Below, piece after piece: positions 56,739-64,000 of a stretch of DNA of 64,000 bases. Location: NCBI GenBank assembly GCA_900073065.1, contig FJOG01000020.1:897770-961769 (forward strand), in the 5' to 3' direction. Position numbers and translations under genes: made by a program. The notes beneath the pieces are model-generated. The model saw nothing but the letters and a program-made list of their open reading frames with translations. It had not been told where the DNA came from and searched no databases. How positions within the stretch are numbered: the stretch's first letter is position 1; each line of letters starts with the position of its first letter. The DNA comes from Phialocephala subalpina. Taxonomy: Eukaryota; Ascomycota; Leotiomycetes; Helotiales; Mollisiaceae.

Positions 56739-58571
56739 ATGCCTCCAGAAACATCAGGTTTCTTGGCCATAGTCTTCGATATCCTACACCGACTGTTTTC
56801 CTATGCTATTCCTGCTTCTGTTCTCTTTATTATCACAATTCTCTCCGCAATTCGTAACAAATCTCCTAAGCTCGATTTCTCCTTCTTCGGAAATGAGGAA
56901 GGCAATCTAGAAGCCCCGAAATAGAGATGGCCGAGCGATTCTATGAATTTTCTCAGGGAAGGACACAAGAAGGTATGTCGACTCGCTCCCAAGACAAGGC
57001 AACTCGCAAACCTGATCTTGCCTATAGTATCTCGACAAGATCTTTCAAGTATGGACCACAGGGGGCTATCAACTTGTTCTACCTCCCAAGTACATCGAGG
57101 AAGCAAAGATGATGCCCGATGACATCCTGCGATCTTCCTTAGTCGAGGTATGTCCCACCTGCCACTCCTAGAAGCATATTTCTGTGAAGTCAAAACTGAT
57201 GTGGACGAAAAGTTCATCCAAGGTCGACATACTATTGCTTTACGTCCTGACAGGCCGCCGCGACTCAGGCATCTCATCAAGCATGAGGTCATCAAGGACA
57301 TGCGTAAGCTCAATGTTCTACACGGAAATCGAGCTCATGCTAATAGCTGCTTCACAGACAAGCTCTTTCCCGGATTGAAAGAAGAGGTTGCATATTCACT
57401 GCTGAGAGAGTTCCCTCGTATCCTCCAAGAGTAGACTCCGATGGGGGTCTATCCAGCGGTGTGCCGACTCGTCTTTCGTGTCTCGGGACGAGCATTTGCT
57501 GGCCAGAAAATATCCCACGACGATGACTGGATGATGATGAACATCAGTGTGAGTGCCCATCAAATCGATCAATATCGTCCAGAAACTGACACTAGGTAGT
57601 ATGCTGGAGATGCCTTCCAAGCGGCACTTGTACTTAGATATTATCCCGATTGGCTTCGACCTTTGGTTAAGTATTTCACCCCCGAGGTCCGACAAATCTG
57701 GAAATATAATGCAAAGGCTGGGGATTACTTGGCACCTCTTATCGAAGAGAGGAACCAAACCGGGAAACAGCCTGGCTACGAGAAACCAAATGACACTTTG
57801 AAGTGGGTTCAAAGTTTATTGCTAGAATAGGAAAAGAAAGACTATAAATATCAAGGCGCTATACAACTCGGTATTGCCGCCGCAACACTCCACACCACGA
57901 CCAAACTCTTGACTAACGTCATCTACGACCTAGCTACTCGTCCAGAATACCTACTTGAGCTCAGAGAAGAGATACAAGAGGTTCTGAAAATGTATAATGG
58001 CGAGTGGACAGTTGAAAGTATGCCTCAATTGAAGAAGATGGACAACTTCATCAAGGAAACTCAACGTTATCAGCCAACGATTATCTCTTTCCAACGCAAA
58101 GCTTTACAATCCATCGCTCTCTCGGATGGAACTCGAACTCCTAAGGGTGCTTATATGATGGCGGCTTCAGATGCCGTCTCGCACGACCCAAATATATACG
58201 AGAATCCGGATGAGTTTGATAGCTGGCGGTATTATAAAATGCGACAGGCTCCAGAGAACGAGAATAAATATCAGCTCGTTTCTATAGGAAATACGAAGTT
58301 GCATTTTGGTGGAGGGAGATATGGTAAGATGCTCCTTAACCGTTGAGCCTTTTCACCCACTCCGAACCTTTGTCGTTTGACTTGCTAATGCAAATCAGCT
58401 TGTCCCGAAAGATGGTTTGTGAGCCATGAGCCTAAGTTGATTCTGTCAGCGCTGATCATGGCGTACAATGTCAAGCTGAAGGAAGGAGAGGAGAGACCAA
58501 AGAACATTCTATTTCAATCGATGCTCAGCCCCAATCCAATGGCCGAGATCATGTTCAAGAGTCGCGCTTGA
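56739..58571 (+). pseudogene. Cytochrome P450 monooxygenase pseudogene
   Basis: Six exons (56739-56972, 57028-57147, 57213-57303, 57358-57548, 57600-58323, 58399-58571) keep one phase over 511 codons, full length for a microsomal P450. An N-terminal membrane helix (YAIPASVLFIITILSAI) is followed by VLPPKYIEEAK, DWLRPLVKYFTPEVRQIW, the I-helix-like GIAAATLHTTTKL, the K-helix ExxR (KETQR), DAVSHDPNIYENPDEFDSWRY and the heme loop FGGGRYACPER. The frame is broken by three TAG codons at 56922, 57432 and 57828. The second sits where relatives have Trp (E-W-TP...YP). The heme loop has Glu where the family has Gly (CPGR). These changes are mostly explainable as C:G to T:A transitions. All splice sites remain good, so inactivation looks recent. 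The substrate is unknown; it resembles fungal secondary-metabolism P450s. Confidence 0.8.
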
Positions 58572-59170
58572 GGAATCAATATGATATAATAATTATGGAT
58601 GCTTTGGGGTGGTTCTCCGAGGCCATGGAGGGCATTTTGACACTGCGAAGTTATTGGAGAGCGGTCCTTTTCAACCAAAATGCAATCTGAACGAATCATC
58701 ATACAGTATATGATCACTTCCACATGTATGCGTATATCACTTCGAAACTAATGTTTAGGTTGAACTTCGCTGTCACCATTTAAGGACTAGGTTCCTCCTT
58801 GTCAGGATAGGGCCCCGAGAAAGCTGAGGTTTTTATGCATAAGCTTCATCCCAGAAGGCCCAATAATTCTCGAAATTTCTGCCGAGAACTTTTCATGAAA
58901 TCATAAGAGAGTGCATTGAAAAACAAATGCATACATTGAACGTGAGCAATAAGGGCTTTATAGACTTCACAATAACCCAAGAAAGTTGGGTCCTACGGAA
59001 GTGAAGTCATCGGCGCAATCTTCAGAAACGCCGACCATCGTCATACTAAAGCCAACCCTCAATCCTCCACACCATTCACAACTCCTCCCATTCACACGCA
59101 AAATCGTCGATTTGACCTCTAACGTCTTCAAAAGATCATGTGATTCTCCATCACCATCTGGCAGCCCACG
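58572..59170. other. Spacer before the RBR ligase gene
   Basis: 599 bp with no gene visible. The last 150 bp is C/A-rich, as in a fungal promoter/leader. Confidence 0.5.
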
Positions 59171-61243
59171 ATGATGGCACTTTCGGGACTGCTCAAACCA
59201 TCGAGCCACAGCCACACTCACAACACGCCCACGCCTCGTCGCCAGAGCCGCTCACCCTCCGAATCCAAACCCGCGCCCACACCCTTCTCCGACAGCGGCA
59301 GCTCCCCGGAAGCAGGTACCAGCTCTACCTCCGATGTACACATCGATTCCTCACATATCCGCGAAGAAAGCAGTCTCCAGCCTTTGGAAGCCGAGGATCC
59401 GGATCTCAGGGAGCTGAATAACAGCCTGGTGGCTCTCGCGGCCATCTTTCCGGATGTTCAAGTCGAGGTCTTTAGGGAGATGCTGCAGAGCTTTGATGAG
59501 GAGTCCAGACTAGCGGTAGTTACGGAGACATTGTTGAAGCATAAGATGAAGTGGGTGAGGGGTCGGTATCGCGTGACTGTGAAGGAGAAGGAGAAGACGC
59601 CTGCGAAGGAAGAGAAGAAAGAGGAGGACAACACCCCGGCAGGATCACAAGGAGTCGTTGCTCCAGAGGATAGGTTCAGGAGTGCGAAGTATAAGAAAGC
59701 TGTCAAGGCTTTGGCATATCAGGAGTTCAAGGGATTGTCGAAATCTACGATCAATGCTGTCCTAGCGGAATTTAACTATTCTTATACACTGGCACGGCCG
59801 ACATTGATTGGACTCTCCTCGAAGTCATGGCGGTTTTCTATTTCGTCGTTGTTCCTGCGAAGGAAACCTACATCGTCTTTGGAGGCAGAACATCATCCAT
59901 TGGTAATCTGGCAGTCTTCGGGACAAGGGTCTATCATTCCTACTTTCAAGGCAACGGGCTCTGCGGAGCTAGACAAGGAGCTCTACGACTCTTTGATTGT
60001 TCCCATCAAACAACGATTGCTTGCTGAACGAGAGCAGAAGGACCACATACTCGCTTTGGAACTCAATAATACCGAGGCGGAGGAGAACGAGGCATTGCAT
60101 GACTGCGAATGCTGCTTCACCTCTACATCATTCGAAGAATTGACAGCTTGTGATGGTGGGGGACATTTCATATGCTTCAATTGCGTCCGACACGCTGTGA
60201 ACGAAGCAGTTTTTGGACAAGGATGGCAGCGGAATATCGACCTCGAGAGTGGTACTTTACGATGCGTGGCAGCCATGTCCGATGACTGTCAAGGCTGCAT
60301 ACCACAAGATCTGGTCCGACGAGCATTCAACGAGGACAAGTCTGGCAAGGAAGTCGTTCGAAAATTGGACGAACGTCTCGCCGAAGACAGCCTCCTCAAA
60401 ACACAACTACCTCTCATTCGATGTCCCTTCTGCAGCTACGCAGAAGTGGATGAACTATACCTTCCCCAGTCCCAAAGATCATGGCGTCTGAAACGATTGG
60501 GACCGGCTTCACTCTATACCCTTGTAATTTTGATTTTAGGCGTTGGCATGATACCCTTCCTTACTCCTATATTTGTGTTATTCTCCTTTGTTTTCCTGCT
60601 CCTCTCCTCCCAGCAGAGCTTTGCAGACTACGTCTCGGCCCAACTACACGCCTCGGTTACTCGTCTCCGTCGAAAACGCCTGGGCCTAAAGTTCGTTTGC
60701 CAGAATACGGAATGTGCTCGTGCATCTTGCATTTCATGCTCTAAGGCGTGGACTGACATCCACATTTGCCATGAATCCTCACTACTGGCTCTGCGCACAC
60801 AAGTTGAGCTCGCGATGTCGCTGGCCATCAAACGTACTTGTCCTCGCTGCCAGATGTCATTCGTAAAGTCATCTGGTTGCAACAAGCTCACCTGCGTATG
60901 CGGCTATCAAATGTGCTATGTCTGCCGAAAGGACATTGGCAGTGGTGAGGGATACCGACACTTCTGCGAACACTTCCGACCGAATGGTGGCAGAGGCTGT
61001 ACTGAGTGCTCGAAATGTGATCTTTACCGATGTGAAGATGACGAAGTGGTGGTAAAGAAAGCGAAAGAGGAAGCAGAAAAGCAATGGATGGAAAAAGAAG
61101 GTACGACTTTGGGTGGAGATGAAAAGGTCAGAAAAGTACTTGAGAACGAATGGAAGAAGGATGGATCTTGGTTCGATTGGGAATGGAAGGCACCGAATTG
61201 GGAACAGACACTGGACGCGTTGGTTGAGACCGTAATCGAGTGA
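59171..61243 (+). CDS. RBR-type E3 ubiquitin ligase (RNF216/TRIAD3-like) with CUE domain and membrane segment
   Basis: Single exon, 690 aa. After a Ser/Pro-rich N terminus comes a CUE-like helix bundle (residues ~77-123, LRELNNSLVALAAIFPDVQVEVFREMLQSFDEESRLAVVTETLL), a ubiquitin-binding module. RING1 starts at ~310 (CECCFTSTSFEEL...GGHFICFNCVRHAV...CPFCSYAEV). Then a strongly hydrophobic stretch of ~40 residues (~443-482, SLYTLVILILGVGMIPFLTPIFVLFSFVFLLL) precedes the IBR (CQNTECARASCISCSKAWTDIHICH). RING2 is TCPRCQMSFVKSSGCNKLTCVCGYQMCYVC, where the Cys of KLTC (~575) would be the catalytic thioester residue. The IBR/RING2 wording is closest to RNF216. The start is the first of two adjacent ATGs. 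It is convergent with SEH1. Confidence 0.88.
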   Translation: MMALSGLLKPSSHSHTHNTPTPRRQSRSPSESKPAPTPFSDSGSSPEAGTSSTSDVHIDSSHIREESSLQPLEAEDPDLRELNNSLVALAAIFPDVQVEVFREMLQSFDEESRLAVVTETLLKHKMKWVRGRYRVTVKEKEKTPAKEEKKEEDNTPAGSQGVVAPEDRFRSAKYKKAVKALAYQEFKGLSKSTINAVLAEFNYSYTLARPTLIGLSSKSWRFSISSLFLRRKPTSSLEAEHHPLVIWQSSGQGSIIPTFKATGSAELDKELYDSLIVPIKQRLLAEREQKDHILALELNNTEAEENEALHDCECCFTSTSFEELTACDGGGHFICFNCVRHAVNEAVFGQGWQRNIDLESGTLRCVAAMSDDCQGCIPQDLVRRAFNEDKSGKEVVRKLDERLAEDSLLKTQLPLIRCPFCSYAEVDELYLPQSQRSWRLKRLGPASLYTLVILILGVGMIPFLTPIFVLFSFVFLLLSSQQSFADYVSAQLHASVTRLRRKRLGLKFVCQNTECARASCISCSKAWTDIHICHESSLLALRTQVELAMSLAIKRTCPRCQMSFVKSSGCNKLTCVCGYQMCYVCRKDIGSGEGYRHFCEHFRPNGGRGCTECSKCDLYRCEDDEVVVKKAKEEAEKQWMEKEGTTLGGDEKVRKVLENEWKKDGSWFDWEWKAPNWEQTLDALVETVIE

Positions 61244-61534
61244 ATTAGATGCCTTGGAGTTTACTGAACTGGGATTGCACTGGGCTCGGGTTTGGGTCCG
61301 GTATAGGATGGGTTTCGGCTTCGGTTGGGTTTACCGGTTCAACGTTCGCGTCAAGGGTCTGGGAATGTACGTGACTCAACAATTGAACGAGATATGTAAT
61401 GTGTGCAATCATCATTCGAAGATGCAATCGTGATTGCAAAAGGGTATCATTTGAAATTGCCTCCAAGGGTCTAAATCTCCTAACGCCAGCCCGAACCTGT
61501 TCCCATACTAAAGCAAGATCGAAAGTACCCACAT

Positions 61535-63054
61535 CTAATTCAGAACGCTTCTTGTCATAGCCAGCTCTGAGCTCTTACTCCACACCCCACTAGGTTCTCT
61601 CCTCCACATCAACAACTTCCCATCATCCCCTGTCGACGCCAACAACTGGCCATCAGCATCAAACTCCACCCTCCAAACCGGCGTCTTATTGTTATCCAAC
61701 TTCGACACCTCCTTCGCAACATGCACCACCTCCCCTTCCCTCACTTCATCTTCTGGTCTCCTTTTTGCTCCCGCCAACCCCGCCCCGATTCCGCTCGGTA
61801 CATTTCGATGTCCGTTTTCCTCCCTCCTCTCTTGAATCCGAGAATGACTTCTATCCTGACTCGAGCCTCCCGAACTCTTATTCTTTTGCTGAGGAGTAGT
61901 AACCTGAAACACCCTCACAAACCCATCTTTACAAGCAGTAGCCACAACATCATACCCTCTAATTCCACCACTCGCCCAAGCAACATCTCTCACCAACCCT
62001 TTATGCCCCTTCAACTCTGTCGCCAGATAAAGCTCTTTACTCGGCGAATTGCCTAGACTGACATTATGACTTATCTCCTTCGTCCGCCAAATACTAGCTC
62101 GCGTCATAGATGCAACAATTATCCCCAACGAATCTCTCGGCACCCCCTGTCGAATAGCAGTATAACACGGCTCCAACCCCGGATCAAAAGCAACCTTAAA
62201 ACTCGTTTCCTCACCCCTCGCCGGCTTCTCACAAACATTAACCTTATCAACCTCTGTCCAAGCTTCCAAATTCTCCGGGAATTCGTTTTCCCACAAAGTC
62301 AAAAGACCAGTTCGAGATATGAGAGCGAGGTATGTGTGACGAGTTTCAGGGTTGTGGGTTATGGAGAAGGAGAGGAAGGGGGCGCGGGAGGGGGCGCGAA
62401 GTTCCCAGACGGGTTTGTTGGAGTGGGAGTTGAAGCGGCGGCCTTTGTTGGCGGTCAGGGTTGGGTCTTCGACCCAGAGTTTGAATTTGCCATCGGTGCC
62501 GATGGAGGAGAGGAGGTTGGGGTGGATTGAGGGGGGGAGCCATTGAATCTTTTGCTTGGGTCAGCCATTGTCCCTCTTCAAGAATGATGGATTGGGAGAT
62601 AGGGGAATGGATGGGAGGGGGATACTTGTAATATCTCGGCAGTATGAGCACCCCACGTATCGCACAGATTCCAAGATCCATCTCGGTGTCGATTGTATAC
62701 CTTTATCTTTCCATCAACGGAGCCGGATGCGAATCGATCACCATAGGCATTGAAAGCTGCGGCTTCGACCATGTCTTTATGGCCGTGCTGAAGCAGCATG
62801 AAGCCGTCTCGATCGGCGTCTATCGGATCGTCTTCCATCATTGGTGACATGTTGTGATGCTGATTGTGATTGTGGAAGGGAGATTGTCCCTCAGCCGTGT
62901 CGACATCTGAAGTCAGGAAAGTGGTCCGTGCCACAAGGCTGAATATCCCGCTTCTTTTGTGACTCGCAGGAGGTTTGTATTCATCCACAAGTGGAAGAGT
63001 CTGTCTTTTCATCAGATCCGGGAGCATGGTACGGAATTGCAATGTTTCACTCAT
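61535..63054 (-). CDS. SEH1: Nucleoporin/SEACAT WD40 protein Seh1
   Basis: WD40 propeller shared by the Nup84 (Y) nuclear-pore subcomplex and the SEA complex at the vacuole. Exons 63054-62626 and 62548-61535 with a 77-nt intron give 480 aa. Typical Seh1 text: LLQHGHKDMVEAAAFNAYGDRFASGSVDGKIKVYNRHRDGSWNLCDTWGAHTAEILQ, IQWLPPSIHPNLLSSIGTDGKFKLWVEDP, ELKGHKGLVRDVAWASGGIRGYDVVATACKDGFVRVFQV and KTPVWRVEFDADGQLLASTGDDGKLLMWRR. It is longer than yeast Seh1 (349 aa) because of an N-terminal extension of about 85 residues before the first blade, including an HNHNQHHN stretch, and a polar insert (QQKNKSSGGSSQDRSHSRIQERREE...). The start is the ATG giving MSETLQF; a later start within the extension cannot be excluded. 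Confidence 0.92.
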
Positions 63055-63300
63055 TGTTTGAGTTCTGGAAGCACATACATAAGTCTGCTTTCGAGATAAA
63101 GTGCCTTGAGGCGGAGCTGGCCTCGTTTTCATTTATGCCAAGTCTTCTTCAACAATGCTCGCGCAACAATGAAAGTTCTGGCTCTGCAAAAAATTGCACA
63201 TATTCTAAATTATAATTGTTTCTTGTCTTCTCGTTTCACTTCTCAAAATATATATATATATAATTTAAAAGTAATTTCAAAAACAAAAAAGCTAATTATC
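63055..63300. other. SEH1 promoter side
   Basis: 246 bp upstream of SEH1 with a short (ta)n run at about 63249-63261 and A-rich sequence. No gene. Confidence 0.5.
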
Positions 63301-63380
63301 GACACCTATGAGAATCGAACTAATGCTCCCGAAGGAAACAGCTCGGTAGACTGTCGCAATAACCACTCTGCCAAAATGTC
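63301..63380 (-). tRNA. Class-II tRNA-like gene (anticodon reads ACC in the best fold)
   Basis: An 80-nt cloverleaf can be drawn completely: acceptor stem GACATTT/AGGTGTC (7 bp, two G-U), box A TGGCAGAGTGG, 3-bp D stem GCA/TGC, anticodon stem ACAGT/GCTGT with loop CTACCGA, a 13-nt variable arm with a TCC/GGA hairpin around TTCG, and T arm ATTAG-TTCGATT-CTCAT (one mismatch). A T6 tract lies 10 nt beyond the 3' end, suitable as a Pol III terminator. The long variable arm and GTGG D loop are features of tRNA-Ser/Leu, yet the anticodon position reads ACC, a Gly-type anticodon never found on class-II tRNAs. It is either a mutated tRNA-Ser/Leu relic or an unusual functional RNA. Confidence 0.55.
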
Positions 63381-64000
63381 TTCTTTTTTCTTCTTCATAC
63401 CAACAAAATGCCTATTTAAAACTATATGGGTGTTTAAGTGCGTTTGGATGGTTCGGCGAGCTGAATTGGGAAAGGTTGATGAGAGGGAGTCATTCGGTCT
63501 GGATTGGAGTAAGGCTGGTGAGTTTGAGGGGGGCGAAAATAGTCGGTAGCAATGAGACACAAGTTGAGAAATGGCAATTCGCGTTCCTCTATTCTGAATG
63601 CGCTGATCCATGAAAACGATGTGCTGAATTGAATTATAAAAAGTATTGCGAGGGGAAACTAGATTTGGGGTATTTTTTGTATTTGGTTGTAAGTAAAGGG
63701 GCATGCTCTTGGTTCACTTGCATGACCAGCTTTGGAGATAACTTATGACTTGGGCGCGAACCATCATGGACCATACTTCGGACAATCACATGCACTCGAG
63801 AGTTCGCAGACAGAAACTCAGAGCCCAAGTATTCATTCCACGCATACTTATACAACACCTCGGCGCCCCTTATCACACAGATCGATCCTCCTCTCATCAC
63901 TCCTATATTACTCTGATAATGGTATGCAAATCAACAATTCAAGTCCAATCCAATCCTCATAAGCAATATTTCACCATCCATCGCCTTGCTTTCTTTCAAA
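63381..64000. other. Terminal spacer
   Basis: No supported gene in the last 620 bp. Short frames on both strands lack recognisable content. Confidence 0.45.

Noticed and set aside
61245..61532. 95-aa minus-strand frame just after SEH1
   Set aside because: It lies in the 3' region between convergent genes, begins three bases after the SEH1 stop in another phase, and has no recognisable domain.
57432..63380. Idea that the class-II tRNA-like gene is an amber suppressor that reads the three P450 TAG codons
   Set aside because: The loop does contain CTA, but in the only well-paired stem CTA falls at positions 32-34 rather than 34-36. Shifting the loop breaks the anticodon stem.

Overview
The window is nuclear DNA of a filamentous ascomycete (Pezizomycotina; Leotiomycetes is my best guess from the style of the conserved unknown proteins, but this is inference). 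The support is many short GT-AG introns (about 45-80 nt) with CTAAC/CTGAC-like branch sites close to the acceptor, C-rich upstream regions, and fungal-specific families: an FlbA-type RGS protein, a SAP/2EXR protein, a DUF7053-like protein and RRN7. There are no operons, and genes lie on both strands. All exon structures were worked out by hand from reading frame, splice consensus and remembered family sequences.

Region 0-19.8 kb is dense housekeeping DNA: ubiquitin-L40 fusion (-), RRN7 Pol I initiation factor (-), eIF5A (-), divergent VPS52 (+), a TBC-domain Rab GAP (-), an Mms1/CPSF-A beta-propeller protein (+), eIF5B (+) and a SAP/2EXR protein (+). Ubiquitin-L40, RRN7, eIF5A and eIF5B all serve ribosome production or translation. 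VPS52 and the TBC protein serve membrane traffic.

Region 19.8-26.0 kb is accessory: small membrane-protein genes that are hard to splice, two paralogous tiny Cys-rich proteins (one with an intron, one without), and a GPI-anchored wall protein. At 27.1-29.5 kb is an FlbA/Sst2 RGS regulator (-).

From 29.5 to 40.5 kb I find no credible protein gene. This 11-kb stretch holds microsatellites, diverged tandem repeats, a 165-bp MITE with 38-bp perfect inverted termini, and a degenerate tRNA.

From 40.5 to 63.1 kb genes return: CDC73 (-), a conserved unknown (-), a coiled-coil/zinc-finger unknown with an in-frame TGA (-), a DUF7053-like protein (+), MOB3/phocein (-) divergent from a CobW/ZNG1-type GTPase (+), a full-length cytochrome P450 pseudogene with three in-frame TAG codons (+), an RBR ubiquitin ligase (+) convergent with SEH1 (-), and an unusual class-II tRNA-like gene at 63.3 kb.

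The most notable observations are a ubiquitin start codon split by an intron and followed by a 7-nt microexon; a recurrent near-palindrome (AATGTCCC...GGKACATT) in the long introns of RRN7 and other genes and in a tandem array at 39.6-40.3 kb, which may be an introner-like element; a 12-nt microexon in the CobW gene; and the amber-riddled P450.
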